Source of the DNA: CALFER01 sp964472395
GTDB taxonomy: Bacteria > CSSED10-310 > CALFER01
NCBI GenBank assembly: GCA_964472395.1
Contig: CAYYMM010000004.1
Span: forward strand, 1-64,000
Direction of reading: 5' to 3'
DNA: 64,000 nt
Shown here: positions 27,719-37,159 of the stretch, piece after piece
How positions within the stretch are numbered: the stretch's first letter is position 1
Layout of the letters: each line of letters begins with the position of its first letter
Notes under the pieces: generated by a model
Told to the model about the DNA's origin: nothing
The model's database searches: none
What the model saw: the letters and a program-made list of their open reading frames with translations, nothing else
Translations under genes and position numbers: made by a program

Positions 27719-29461
27719 TCATTCGCTCCAACCGAAGTCGAATACTCCAATCTCACTGACTAACTCAGTCATTTCTGGATTGATTAGTGCGGCATACCAG
27801 ACTATCCCAGTTGCTGATCCGACTCCAGATGGCCATGTAAACTCTGGCATAATCGGAATCTCGGTCAGACCAGGATTGCAGTCTAGAAAATAGTAATCAA
27901 TCTCAGTGTAACTTGGCGCGCAATAATACGTCCCCCAGATATCTAGCACGGCAAAAAAGAGATATTCATCAAGAACATACTCATGAGGATTCCAGACAGA
28001 TCCTATACATGACGCTATGTCGCCTGGCCTGAACAAATGAGACGGCATTTTAATGTATGCTCTGGTTTCCAATGGCCAACCAGTTGATTCGTATGCCCCC
28101 ATATCAACTGCACCGCCCTGCTGGCGAGCAAAACCTTCAAGATCTGTTGCAGACACATCAGCATCTGTGCCCGCATCAATGCAAGGTGAATTCGGAGACA
28201 AATGATTATCAAATGGGTCTCCACCGACAAAGAGAGGATCAACATTGATGTTCCCAATACCAGGAAATCCTCCTTGAATATCGGAATAAGAAATATTGAT
28301 GTGGTATGTACGTATGGGAACTTCACTCCCATAATCTCCCCACAGTATGCTATTTGAAATACTTAGATTCTCCGAATCTCTTGAATAAATCCCACCGCCG
28401 ACTTGACTAGTTGCCTTATTTAATGTGAATGTGCAGTTGGTGAGTGCAGCAGAAGAAAAATAATGGGAAAATACCCCACCACCAAAATCTGCCTCATTCG
28501 ATAAGAATGTGCAATTATTTATATCCATAGAAGAATGGGTGCAACAAATACCTCCGCCCTCATAAAGCGCTTTATTATATGAAAAGATGCTATTGGCTAT
28601 TTTTACAGAAGAAAAATAGCAATAAACACCTCCAGCGTAATTCCACGCTTCATTCATCGAAAATGTACAATTGTCTATGTCCAAAGAAGATTCGTAGGAG
28701 TTTACCCCGCCACCAACGTTAACCTTATTCAATGAGAATATACAATGGGTCATTTTCACGGATGAATTAACGCAAAAAATGCCTCCCTCACCAAACCCTT
28801 CATTGTTCACAGAAATTGAGCAATCGGAGATTACAAGTGAAGAGTTTCGACAATATATTCCTCTCCCATAGCTATTTGACATTTTTTTCCCAGAGATGAT
28901 GCAGTTGGCAATTGTGAGCGAGGAATCTTCGAATGCGATTGCTGCACTCATGTGAAATCCTGAGAAGGAGTTGTTTGAGATCACACAGTTTGTAACTGTT
29001 GGAGAAGAACGAAGGCAATATATCCCTGGACCTTCTTTTGTATTATTTTCTGATATATCGCAATCCCTGATGGTTGGAGAGGATTCAAGGCAATAAATTC
29101 CGCCGCCTTTATGATTAATCCACGGAGAGCCATTTTTTATCGAAAAGCCTTGTACGATTGCGTTTTCAGTTTCGTAAGTATGAAAGTAAAATCCTCGATG
29201 CCCAGTAACTCCCTGACAATCGATAATGCATGTTTCTGGCCCGTTTTCAGAAGTTACAGTGATAGCCTTTCCTTTAAAATCAATATCTCTATTCCCATCC
29301 CCCGTGTAAGTCCCATCCGCCACCAGCACCGTGTCTCCTTCAACAGCCGCATCAATCCCTGCCTGAATTGTCGGCTGATCAGCAGGAACATGTATGATTG
29401 CGGCGGAAACACCAAAAGGTGCAGTTATAATAATGGTGATCAGCATAATCGCTTTGAACAT
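27719..29461 (-). CDS. Exported beta-helix protein, paralogue 2 of the operon
   Basis: 580 aa from ATG 29461 behind GAGGAG. The signal peptide MFKAIMLITIIITAPFGVSAA is nearly the same as in the next gene, showing recent duplication. The beta-helix region uses a more Ser-rich coil (GGIYC..SS..I..C.FS.N). The linker ARQQGGAVDMGAYESTG precedes the shared C-terminal domain (LFFAVLDIWGTYYCAP, FTWPSGVGSATG, VFDFGWSE). The divergence of the coils against nearly identical ends suggests that the middle evolves fast, as expected for a surface-exposed part. Confidence 0.9.
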   Translation of the reverse strand: MFKAIMLITIIITAPFGVSAAIIHVPADQPTIQAGIDAAVEGDTVLVADGTYTGDGNRDIDFKGKAITVTSENGPETCIIDCQGVTGHRGFYFHTYETENAIVQGFSIKNGSPWINHKGGGIYCLESSPTIRDCDISENNTKEGPGIYCLRSSPTVTNCVISNNSFSGFHMSAAIAFEDSSLTIANCIISGKKMSNSYGRGIYCRNSSLVISDCSISVNNEGFGEGGIFCVNSSVKMTHCIFSLNKVNVGGGVNSYESSLDIDNCTFSMNEAWNYAGGVYCYFSSVKIANSIFSYNKALYEGGGICCTHSSMDINNCTFLSNEADFGGGVFSHYFSSAALTNCTFTLNKATSQVGGGIYSRDSENLSISNSILWGDYGSEVPIRTYHINISYSDIQGGFPGIGNINVDPLFVGGDPFDNHLSPNSPCIDAGTDADVSATDLEGFARQQGGAVDMGAYESTGWPLETRAYIKMPSHLFRPGDIASCIGSVWNPHEYVLDEYLFFAVLDIWGTYYCAPSYTEIDYYFLDCNPGLTEIPIMPEFTWPSGVGSATGIVWYAALINPEMTELVSEIGVFDFGWSE

Positions 29462-29495
29462 TTCCGAACTCCTCGTTTGGAATGGTCTCATGTGA

Positions 29496-31157
29496 TCACT
29501 CACTCCACCCGAAATCAAACACACCCACTTCACTTGCCAATTCAGTCATTTCTGGATTCATTAAAAACGCGTACCACACGATTCCCGAAGCAGATCCCAC
29601 GCCAGAAGGCCAGATAAATTCGGGGATCACAGTCAATTCCGTCAGGCCAGAAGGAAAACTCCATTTAATGTAGTCGAAATTAGTGAAGCTTGGGGCGCAA
29701 AAGAAATTTCCAAATACATTTAGAATCATGAACAGGGGATAATCATCAAGTGTGTTTTCATTGGGATTCCAGACTGTTACTTCGCTTTTTACTCGATCAC
29801 CTGGCTGAATTGTGCGTGACGGCATTTCGACGTATGCGCGAGTAATCGCAGGCCATTCCTGGTATTCGTATGCGCCCATGTCTATCGCCCCGCCTTGAGG
29901 TCTACTTTTACGATTAAAATCATAAGGAAGTGTTCCAATGTCTGTGCCTGAATCAATACATGGAGAGCTGTTTTGAAGGTGAAAATCTGATTGACTTGAA
30001 TCAACAAATAAGGGTTTTGCATTTATGTTTCCAATTCCAGTAAATCCTCCTTTAATATCAGAATAGACTATTTGGGGTGAACCATATCTGGAAACTTCCT
30101 GTGGTAAATTATTCCAAATGATACAATTACTAATTATCATAGAGTCGCTTAAAGAACAATGAATACAACCATCATTGTTCATGATGTTTTCAGATATGGT
30201 GCAATTCATTAATGTACCTGTTGATCCTTGAATACCAACACATCTACCACCATCTTTTGTTGATGTGTTGCTTGCTATTAAACAATTATTAATATTTATG
30301 TTTTCTGAATTTTCTATGTAAATTCCAGCACTTGAATTTTGAGAAATATTAACATTATAAAAATACAAATTCGATGAATAGCTGATCTCCACTGTCGCAC
30401 AGGCTAGACTCCCAGCACTTCCTGGTTCAATCTGGAAGCATTCCATAATTGTGCAGTTAATTATGCTACCGAAAAAGATGTCCAACAAACCAATAGATGC
30501 ACCAGAAAAATCAGAGGAATTTCTGCTTAGATCACAATTTGAAATTGTTATCGAACCTTTATAACATGCAATTCCCCCGCCATTCTGCTCAAGTGATACA
30601 TTTTCTGTGATATCACAATTGATAATCGTTGGTGAAGAATTCCAACTGAAAATACCTCCACCCTTATCGTTGGCGATGTTGTTTGTTATTTTGCAATTAA
30701 TTATTATTAATGAAGAAAATCTGGCATAAATCCCACCTCCTGTGTAATAAGCATGATTGTTTATAAGTCTGCAATCGAGAATTGTTGGGCTTGAATATTC
30801 ACAATAAATACCACCTCCACGAGATTCATTACCATTTTGTATCGTTAAGCCCCTGATAACTGAGTTATTGCTTTCATTCTTTGTTAGAATAAAGCCTTGA
30901 TGCCATGGACAGTCAATCACACAGTTCTCTGCACCATTCTCCGACGCCACAGTAATCGCTTTCCCCTTGAAGTCTATGTCCCTATTCCCAGCTCCCGTAT
31001 AAGTCCCATCCGCGACTAAAACTGTGTCTCCGTCCACAGCCGCATCAATCCCTGCCTGAATTGTCGGCTGATCAGCGGGAACTCGAATTGTTGCACTAAA
31101 AACACTGCTCGAAAAAATCATCCCAGCAATACAAATAATCATTACAGTAAGCTTCAT
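29496..31157 (-). CDS. Exported beta-helix protein, paralogue 1 (first gene of the operon)
   Basis: 553 aa from ATG 31157 (site GGGGGAG). The signal peptide MKLTVMIICIAGMIFSSSVFSA leads into TIRVPADQPTIQAGIDAAVDGDTV, then beta-helix coils rich in Asn and Ser (INCKITNNIANDKGGGIFSWN and similar). The linker SRPQGGAIDMGAYEYQ and the shared C-terminal domain follow (LFMILNVFGNFFCAP, FIWPSGVGSASG, VFDFGWSE). Its promoter region matches that of the 6457-7977 gene, so these two are close relatives. It leads a four-gene operon with gaps of 34, 31 and 1 bases. Confidence 0.9.
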   Translation of the reverse strand: MKLTVMIICIAGMIFSSSVFSATIRVPADQPTIQAGIDAAVDGDTVLVADGTYTGAGNRDIDFKGKAITVASENGAENCVIDCPWHQGFILTKNESNNSVIRGLTIQNGNESRGGGIYCEYSSPTILDCRLINNHAYYTGGGIYARFSSLIIINCKITNNIANDKGGGIFSWNSSPTIINCDITENVSLEQNGGGIACYKGSITISNCDLSRNSSDFSGASIGLLDIFFGSIINCTIMECFQIEPGSAGSLACATVEISYSSNLYFYNVNISQNSSAGIYIENSENININNCLIASNTSTKDGGRCVGIQGSTGTLMNCTISENIMNNDGCIHCSLSDSMIISNCIIWNNLPQEVSRYGSPQIVYSDIKGGFTGIGNINAKPLFVDSSQSDFHLQNSSPCIDSGTDIGTLPYDFNRKSRPQGGAIDMGAYEYQEWPAITRAYVEMPSRTIQPGDRVKSEVTVWNPNENTLDDYPLFMILNVFGNFFCAPSFTNFDYIKWSFPSGLTELTVIPEFIWPSGVGSASGIVWYAFLMNPEMTELASEVGVFDFGWSE

Positions 31158-31194
31158 GTTTTTGACTCCCCCTGAAATCTGCTTCACTTCACAA

Positions 31195-31224
31195 ATTTTA
31201 CAACGAGTTGAGTGCAATGTCGAA
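31195..31224 (-). promoter_or_regulatory. Predicted sigma-70 promoter of the beta-helix operon
   Basis: TTCGAC (31224-31219) and TAAAAT (31200-31195) on the minus strand with an 18-base spacer. The arrangement and the following GTGAAGTGAAGCAGAT are conserved ahead of the paralogue at 6457-7977. Confidence 0.5.
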
Positions 31225-32307
31225 GGAAAGTGCAATTGAGAATCCCCCCCTCTCTCATAAAACTCGTGCCTCGCTGCCACGCTTCTCTAACTCATTGTAA
31301 ATATTGATTTGCTATTGCCACAAAACAGCAGTCACCGCACTCCACATGACTTTATGCGAAACCTCGCTGCTATAACATTTCAGTTGTTGTACAATAAACG
31401 CTATATTTTACAGCGACTTATAGACTATATTTGTTATAGGAAATTGCTCACAAGCACTATCACCCTCTGTGGCTATATTAATGCGTTGTAGACCATCCTG
31501 AGCGTTTTTAGATAGGTTTTATAGTGCAACTTGGAGACTATAGTTGTACGTGATTGCACAACTCGAAGCCTTGTTAAATAAAGACTTGAGCTTGTAGTGG
31601 GAAGACGTCTGGCCACTTGAAAACTGTTGAAGAGAAATGTCTGTGAGTTGGCAGCAGAAAAATAGTGGTGCGCCGCAAAGGACAAACATTACTACAAGTT
31701 TTGTCTCTTTAGTGGCGGTACGTCACGCCACTTAAATAGCGTTGTATTTCATTCAATTACAGCTACGTCTTTTACAACCGTGGTAGTGTGGCAGTGATTT
31801 TTAGATGGATAGTGTGCTCATTCACTCCAGATTCTCAAAGCAGAATATCAAGTGGGGGGATTGTGCGCCGTGACATAGACAGTAACGACGTCGCTTTTGA
31901 CGTTCTTAGCCCAGATCTTGATGGAGATGAAGATGGTAATTGCTAACTCTCTCACGAATTCAACATGTTATGTCAACCGTGGCAGTGATTTGAGATGATG
32001 CATTGGAATGTCGTTCTAGTTTGACATCTCCAATCGATGTTAATCGAGTCTTGGAAAAGGTACTACGTGCTGGTGATCTTGCAGAAAAATTGAGATCACA
32101 ATATTATGGGGGTGCATGAGTATTATTACTTATGCACCTTCCCTGGCAATAAAAGGGAAGTGTTGCGGATCACTCGGATTCGTAAGAAATACTGTATCAG
32201 GATTATAATCAGCTGATTAAATAGAATCTGGCAGATTAATCTGGAACTCAATATAAGCAAACAGTTCGGATACAAATTATATGTTTCTTTTGCGCCATTT
32301 TTCACTA
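31225..32307. other. Non-coding region with island repeat copy B
   Basis: 1.1 kb between the divergently placed operon and the HEAT gene. The repeat lies at 31459-31815. A short segment near 31265-31320 (CTCGCTGCCACGCTT) resembles 38235-38300. The part 31880-32300 holds no gene or structure that I can support. Confidence 0.6.
31459..31815 (+). repeat. Island repeat, long copy B
   Basis: Same orientation and block order as copy A at 24523-24885, including GGGAAGACGTCTGGCCACTT, GTGGTGCGCCGC and GTGGCGGTACGTCACGCCAC. The paired arms of the two palindromic blocks are unchanged between copies while single-stranded parts differ (for example TTAAAAACTG versus TTGAAAACTG), which hints at a conserved folded form. 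Confidence 0.8.
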
Positions 32308-33903
32308 TTAATTTTTTTTAATTATATTTGCTTTATAAAAATGTTGGCTAATAGTATCTTTCATGTTTGTTCCAATAACTTCAGCAAAATGGTTAATCGT
32401 TTCTATCGAAATTATTTTTTCGTCCATCATTAATCTTGTAAATGCCTGATCTGTTTGATGCAATCTTCTAAGATAAGCTAGAAAAATAATTTTCACTTGC
32501 ATAAGATGGTCGACAGCTTCTATCACCTGTTTGCGAGGATTTGATACTAAAAGACTATATAAAACGCCCAATACACCCAAGCCGCCTGGCACTCCTATAC
32601 CTACCCAGTTTTGAAGATTGCCTTCAGATGTAAACGCTAAATAAGAGCTGCAAATAATTAGAATAAGGCCAATAATGAAAATTGCAATATCCATTAAAAT
32701 AGCGACAAAAAAGCCTTTCTGGGCTTCAGTTATTGAATTCTCAAACAAAATTCTTACTTTCTCTTCGGTTTTTTCTAAGATTTCACCAAATTGCTTGATA
32801 ACATCTGTCCTAGATCTTAGTTTATCGAAAGCAATTCTGCCTCCAATCTCGCTTAATAGCATTTTTGCGATTTCCTGCTGACTTGATGTGCCTCTAGCAA
32901 TCATGGCTTCGAGTTCTTCGGCGACAATCTTCCTCTCAAGCCAACGAAGCGCACGAGCATATGCTTCTATAATATTTGAATCGCTAAAATCTGACATTGA
33001 GATCGATTCTATTATTCTTGATACGGTCGTGCTTATGCCAAGGATCTTTTCTATTGAGCGTGCTGCTTCTCGGGCGATCGAAGGATTATCATCTGCGAGC
33101 TCTTCAATAATTATTGGTGCTGAATCAGTTTTTTTTAAATTTCCGAGACCCCTTATTGCAATCGCCCGTATACTATCTTTCCAAGGCATAGGTCTCATTT
33201 TAACGATGCATTTTAAAAGAGCTTGCATAGCTAGTATAGACTGCTGCCAATGAGACGGGATTTTAATCAACGCCATTATCGCATCATAAATTATATCTTC
33301 ATCTTCCGCGTCTTCGACTATTTCACAAAGAGAAGGAACAGCAGCATGAAGAGGAACAATCCTTAAAGCTCGAAGAGCAAACCATTTATTTGCTGGATCG
33401 CCTAGATCATGTTGAATTTTATCAAGACTTTTTTTATCCCCAGTAGAGGCTAAGTAGGCTGATGCAAGCATGGATACAAGGGGATCTTCCGTATCCAATG
33501 CAACTTCATCTGCAATATCTTTTGTTACGGGATTGTTGCTTGTGATGAAGCCTTCCAATACCCAATACCTAGTCCATTTGAAAGGTTCAATTTTTCTATA
33601 AATAAAATCCTTGCAAAAATTTGTTGATTCTTGATCATCATTGGAAATTTTCGCAAGTGCATTTGTTAGCCACATTCTTGTATTCGCAACTTCTCGGTCG
33701 AGTTGATCGTCTTCTTTCCCAACATAATATTCGTTCTTTATTGCATTTATAATTAGAGTCTTCAAAAGTTGAAGGTCAATACAATTTGGTGATTCATTAA
33801 TAAAATCAGACGCTTTGTATCGTCCGACTAACAGATTCGATTTCAGAGAATTAAAGACTCGTATTGCTGTCTCTTTTGGATCGTTCATCTTTAAGATGTG
33901 CAT
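32308..33903 (-). CDS. HEAT-repeat protein with C-terminal two-TM domain
   Basis: 531 aa, site GAGAGGAG. Residues about 125-390 form HEAT-like helical repeats (PLVSMLASAYLASTGDKKSL, KWFALRALRIVPLHAAVPSL, DSIRAIAIRGLGNLKKTDSAP, PSIAREAARSIEKILG). Two TM segments at about 417-437 (ILMDIAIFIIGLILIICSSYL) and 450-470 (VGIGVPGGLGVLGVLYSLLV) follow a helix KVRILFENSITEAQKGFF. A C-terminal helix (KQVIEAVDHLMQVKIIFLAYLRRLHQ) closes it. A sensor-repeat plus two-TM end is the general plan of membrane-perforating immune effectors, but that is inference; no family name can be given with confidence. Confidence 0.75.
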   Translation of the reverse strand: MHILKMNDPKETAIRVFNSLKSNLLVGRYKASDFINESPNCIDLQLLKTLIINAIKNEYYVGKEDDQLDREVANTRMWLTNALAKISNDDQESTNFCKDFIYRKIEPFKWTRYWVLEGFITSNNPVTKDIADEVALDTEDPLVSMLASAYLASTGDKKSLDKIQHDLGDPANKWFALRALRIVPLHAAVPSLCEIVEDAEDEDIIYDAIMALIKIPSHWQQSILAMQALLKCIVKMRPMPWKDSIRAIAIRGLGNLKKTDSAPIIIEELADDNPSIAREAARSIEKILGISTTVSRIIESISMSDFSDSNIIEAYARALRWLERKIVAEELEAMIARGTSSQQEIAKMLLSEIGGRIAFDKLRSRTDVIKQFGEILEKTEEKVRILFENSITEAQKGFFVAILMDIAIFIIGLILIICSSYLAFTSEGNLQNWVGIGVPGGLGVLGVLYSLLVSNPRKQVIEAVDHLMQVKIIFLAYLRRLHQTDQAFTRLMMDEKIISIETINHFAEVIGTNMKDTISQHFYKANIIKKN

Positions 33904-34164
33904 GTAAAACTCCTCTCAATGATACGATCATACTGCTCTTCAGAACAAATAACAATCAGATAGGGATTAGATTCCGCTAGACCACGACAGCAACACTAGC
34001 TGATCGACCTTGTTTTTGCATTCACTTCATATGGGACAGCGCTGCTCTCCAAGTTAAAACGCTTCTGCGGGCATTTTATCTCGTTGAAAAGCATAATTCC
34101 ATCGCAATAAGCATTATATTTAACATTATAAAACACTGACAACAACGTCAGTTCAAACTCACTT

Positions 34165-34213
34165 GAGCCGTGGTGTGTGAGAATGTCTCTCATGCACGCA
34201 CGGCTCTTTTTTT
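34165..34213 (+). terminator. Rho-independent terminator upstream of the Rad52-like gene
   Basis: A GAGCCGTG/CACGGCTC stem (34165-34206) with further internal pairing (GAGA/TCTC) is followed by T7. It lies only 20 bases before the start codon of the next gene on the same strand, so it might act as an attenuator, or end a transcript from upstream. Confidence 0.6.
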
Positions 34214-34233
34214 GTACATGGAGGTACAAAGTC

Positions 34234-35010
34234 ATGAAACGCGAAACAAGAACAGTGCTTGAAACCCCTTTCACCCCAGATCAAATTAAAAGTCGGAAAG
34301 GTCTCTGGGGAAAGACGCTCGACTACATCGAAGGACACTCGGTTATCCAGCGTCTCAACGAAGCCTTCGAGAGTGACTGGTCGTTTGAAATCACGGAACA
34401 CAGCGTGTACGAAGAAGAAGTCGTCGCCATCGGAAAACTCACGGTAGGGAATATCACGAAAATGCAGTTCGGCTCGAACAAGATAACTCGTGATTCGGAA
34501 ACACACAAAGCCTTGAGCCTCGGAGATGACCTCAAGAGTGCAAGCACGGACGCATTGAAGAAATGCGCATCGCTTCTCGGAATCGGACTGCATTTGTATG
34601 GTGATGTCGGTGGCACAATTGAAACGCCTCAGAAGAAAGTTGGACGCCCGAAGAATTCGTCTCCCGCCCCGAAGAAGGCTGATACCACTCCAGAATCTTC
34701 TCAGCCTGCCGCGCCCCAACCTTCAACTCCTGTTCCCCCTCCTAAACCTGCGGAAGTTCCCAAGAAACCCGAAGTCCCAAAGTCTGCCCCCTCGAATGGT
34801 GGAAACGGATCAGGTAATAACGGCAATGGTGACAACGGGAATAATGACAAAATCACTCCCAAGCAACTCAATTACGTCATGGCTCTCGGGAAACGCCAGA
34901 ATTTAACAACTATGTCCCTGGATGGAATGAGCAAGGAGATGTTTGATGTGACTCTGGCTTATATTACGAAGAATCAAGCCAGTGCTTTGATTCAGCGACT
35001 CACAGCGTAA
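34234..35010 (+). CDS. Rad52/Rad22-family single-strand annealing protein
   Basis: 258 aa from ATG 34234 (site GGAGGT). The N-terminal 125 residues match phage-type Rad52/22: KGLWGKTLDYIEGHSVIQRLNEAF, WSFEITEHSVYEEEVVAIGKL, then HKALSLGDDLKSASTDALKKCASLLGIGL. These proteins anneal ssDNA in phage and element recombination. A Pro/Lys/Ala-rich linker (about 130-190) and a Gly/Asn tract precede a small C-terminal helical domain (ITPKQLNYVMALGKRQNLT) of the kind that often ends phage annealases. A strong terminator follows. It indicates remains of a phage or integrative element at 34-39.6 kb. Confidence 0.85.
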   Translation: MKRETRTVLETPFTPDQIKSRKGLWGKTLDYIEGHSVIQRLNEAFESDWSFEITEHSVYEEEVVAIGKLTVGNITKMQFGSNKITRDSETHKALSLGDDLKSASTDALKKCASLLGIGLHLYGDVGGTIETPQKKVGRPKNSSPAPKKADTTPESSQPAAPQPSTPVPPPKPAEVPKKPEVPKSAPSNGGNGSGNNGNGDNGNNDKITPKQLNYVMALGKRQNLTTMSLDGMSKEMFDVTLAYITKNQASALIQRLTA

Positions 35011-35036
35011 GAAAAACAGTCATCTTCACAGAACTC

Positions 35037-35080
35037 AGGGCGGGGAATATCTTTTCTCCGCCCTAACTTTTTATTTTTTT
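35037..35080 (+). terminator. Rho-independent terminator after the Rad52-like gene
   Basis: The stem AGGGCGG/CCGCCCT (35037-35064) is followed by AACTTTTTATTTTTTT. Confidence 0.8.
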
Positions 35081-35237
35081 GTGCGCCCGACAATATGCAT
35101 ATGTGTCTTTTCGGGTGCAAAAACAATCACATAAAAAGAAATTCTATCATTGATCCCTTTGACCTCTCAGCTAAAAACGTATAGTCTCGCATTAGCAGAA
35201 AACCTAAGGGACATGACCTTACATAATGGAGGGAAAC

Positions 35238-35684
35238 ATGATTATCAAAGGACCTTATCAAACTGTCGTTACGAAGGAGGATCTGCGCCGTTTAGGAGAA
35301 AACAACCCGAAAGTCCATGGTGAAGGACCATTCACCGACGAGGATCTGGAAGGCCATCCGATGCTCGGCCAGTATACGATATATATCGTTGAAGTGTTCT
35401 CTACGGTCACAACCGATGAAATGCTTAAAGTGCTCGATGAGAACAATCTCAAATCAGCTACCGTGGATCATCTGGTTATGTTCCCGCGGTATAAGCATCC
35501 TGAAGTGAAATTTCCAATTGCAGTCTTGCAGTCGCCAGGAAGCTCTGGTTGGACAAATCCTGAGGGCCGTTTGCTTTGTCCAGTCGCAGAAGTGACCCCT
35601 GATGGTCGCGGTCTTGTGATCGATGGGCACCCGATAGATGAATCTTGGAAAGGGACAAACCGATTCTTCGCCTTGCCAAAATAA
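35238..35684 (+). CDS. Hypothetical protein, 148 aa
   Basis: The ATG at 35238 is chosen because GGAGG stands just ahead of it. The protein is soluble, mixed alpha/beta: VTKEDLRRLGENNPKVHGEGPFTDEDLEG, a strand-rich segment YTIYIVEVFSTVTTDEMLKVL, and a C-terminal part with PEGRLLCPVAEVTPDGRGLVIDG. No motif that I recognise. Position between an annealase and a broken RecB-like nuclease suggests an element-borne gene involved in DNA metabolism or simply cargo; this is context only. Confidence 0.6.
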   Translation: MIIKGPYQTVVTKEDLRRLGENNPKVHGEGPFTDEDLEGHPMLGQYTIYIVEVFSTVTTDEMLKVLDENNLKSATVDHLVMFPRYKHPEVKFPIAVLQSPGSSGWTNPEGRLLCPVAEVTPDGRGLVIDGHPIDESWKGTNRFFALPK

Positions 35685-35764
35685 TCAGCGGATATCTTCA
35701 TTCAAGAAATTAGAGCTGCTCAGAAAACGTCAATATAAGCGCTTGTTAAGAACAATACTTTAAC

Positions 35765-35818
35765 AATAGGGATCAGTTTCGACGGGAAAGACTCGTTGGA
35801 TGCTGGTCCCTATTTTTT
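35765..35818 (+). terminator. Rho-independent terminator
   Basis: A 12-bp stem AATAGGGATCAG/CTGGTCCCTATT with one G-T pair and a 26-base loop, followed by T6. It separates the 148-aa gene from the nuclease pseudogene. Confidence 0.7.
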
Positions 35819-35840
35819 ATGTACAATAAGGAGAATGTTT

Positions 35841-36130
35841 ATGAACTCAACAATATTGGAAGAACCCCATGTGTCGTTTTCTCAGATCAACACATACTTG
35901 GGATGCCCGCTGAAGTACAGGTTTGCTTACATCGAGCAGCTCGCTCCTGAGTTTGTTCCGTCAGCACTTCCTTTCGGGGGCGGCTCCACGAAGCATTTGC
36001 CGAGTTATACAGGAGTATCCTCTTTGACGAAGGCGAAGATAATGACTCGATGCTCGATACTGCTCGAAACATGCTGTGTGTGTTCCACGCAAGTGTAAAG
36101 CCGCTGATTGACCGCAGCTGCGAAAACTGA
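35841..36130 (+). pseudogene. RecB/Cas4-like PD-(D/E)XK nuclease, frameshifted N-terminal fragment
   Basis: From ATG 35841 (site AAGGAG) the frame reads VSFSQINTYLGCPLKYRFAYIEQL...PSALPFGGG, the typical start of phage RecB-type nucleases. A base is missing near 35982: the next frame continues RLHEAFAELYRSILFDEGED and runs to TGA at 36128-36130. The catalytic part, normally another 150 residues, is absent. The gene is thus both frameshifted and truncated. Confidence 0.75.
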
Positions 36131-36180
36131 CAAAATCGGCTCAAGATGTGGGCGTATGGAATAATCAGATGAGGTTCGAA

Positions 36181-37158
36181 ATGACTCAGCAGGCAATTCA
36201 TTTTCCATTCTCATGCGGCAATGCGATCGTGCATGAGGATCGGATTACTGTCAAGAAAGGGCTGACAGGCCAAACTAGCCTGGACATCACTTTTGAGAAT
36301 ATTCGAACCATTCGTCAAATGGGTTCTCACTACCATATTCTGACAAACGACGGCGGCTTCTATTCAATTCGTTCGCCTAAGCGATCACACAAAGAATACC
36401 TGCTCGAAATTTGGTGGAATCGCATCGAAAGCTTGCTTAAATCTCAAGGATATCTGTCGGGTGAGATTAGGGACGTCGGATTAACGGACAAGATCAGCAT
36501 CGGAGCTTATCCTGCCATTTGTTTTTTGTTAATTTGGTGGTTTTTTCTCCGTAAAATCCCATTTTCAACCTTGCGATATTGGGATCGACCGCAAATCGCG
36601 GTGTTTGCGACTCTGAGCGTGGGTTTGTTATTATTCTTTAGTGTTCCATTGATTATGTCTTTGAGGATACTCTTGAAGAAGCACGCTTGGAGAGGAGCGT
36701 GGCGCATAAATACTGACGGATTTTGGCACGGAGCTAACAGCAAAGCTCTTACCAAGCTGACACCCACTTCCGAGGATGAGTTCACGCTCAATGCTATAAC
36801 ATTCCCGTACCTGAGATACGGCGGACGCAGAATTCCGCTTGAATTTCTCGGTTACGGGAGCTTGCTGAGGGATCTGTTCGCGCTGCACTTGCGCAAGGCT
36901 GGGGTTCAACTTGCGGTTGATCGCTTATGGCCAGGCATTCTTCGGTCCTTGTTCATTCCGTTGCCGATGCTCGGCTGGTATGCTCTCGGGAAATGGAGTG
37001 GATTGGCTTTGCGTGACCAGGATTGGATGGTGATACTGCTTGTAGGGCTTTTTTTCTGGTGTTTTTGGATCGCCATTCAACTCCACTACGGAAGAATAGC
37101 GATGCGGGAGTATGAGGGTATGACGAAACGTTTGGATGCTTTGGAGAAGAGCTTATAA
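36181..37158 (+). CDS. Membrane protein of unknown function
   Basis: 325 aa from ATG 36181 (weak GAGG ahead; an earlier ATG exists at 36148). Residues 1-110 are soluble and beta-rich (TVKKGLTGQTSLDITFENIRTIRQM), resembling a PH-like fold. Two TMs follow (AYPAICFLLIWWFFL and VFATLSVGLLLFFSVPLIMSL), then a soluble middle part and a second hydrophobic pair near the C-terminus (LFIPLPMLGWYALG and MVILLVGLFFWCFWIAIQL). It forms an operon with the two following genes. No family known to me. Confidence 0.6.
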   Translation: MTQQAIHFPFSCGNAIVHEDRITVKKGLTGQTSLDITFENIRTIRQMGSHYHILTNDGGFYSIRSPKRSHKEYLLEIWWNRIESLLKSQGYLSGEIRDVGLTDKISIGAYPAICFLLIWWFFLRKIPFSTLRYWDRPQIAVFATLSVGLLLFFSVPLIMSLRILLKKHAWRGAWRINTDGFWHGANSKALTKLTPTSEDEFTLNAITFPYLRYGGRRIPLEFLGYGSLLRDLFALHLRKAGVQLAVDRLWPGILRSLFIPLPMLGWYALGKWSGLALRDQDWMVILLVGLFFWCFWIAIQLHYGRIAMREYEGMTKRLDALEKSL

Positions 37159-37159
37159 C

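Noticed and set aside
35765..35818. The sequence GTTTCGACGGG resembles the 5' signature of tmRNA.
   Set aside because: No tRNA-like 3' end, tag reading frame or pseudoknots follow; the paired ends and T6 make it a simple terminator.
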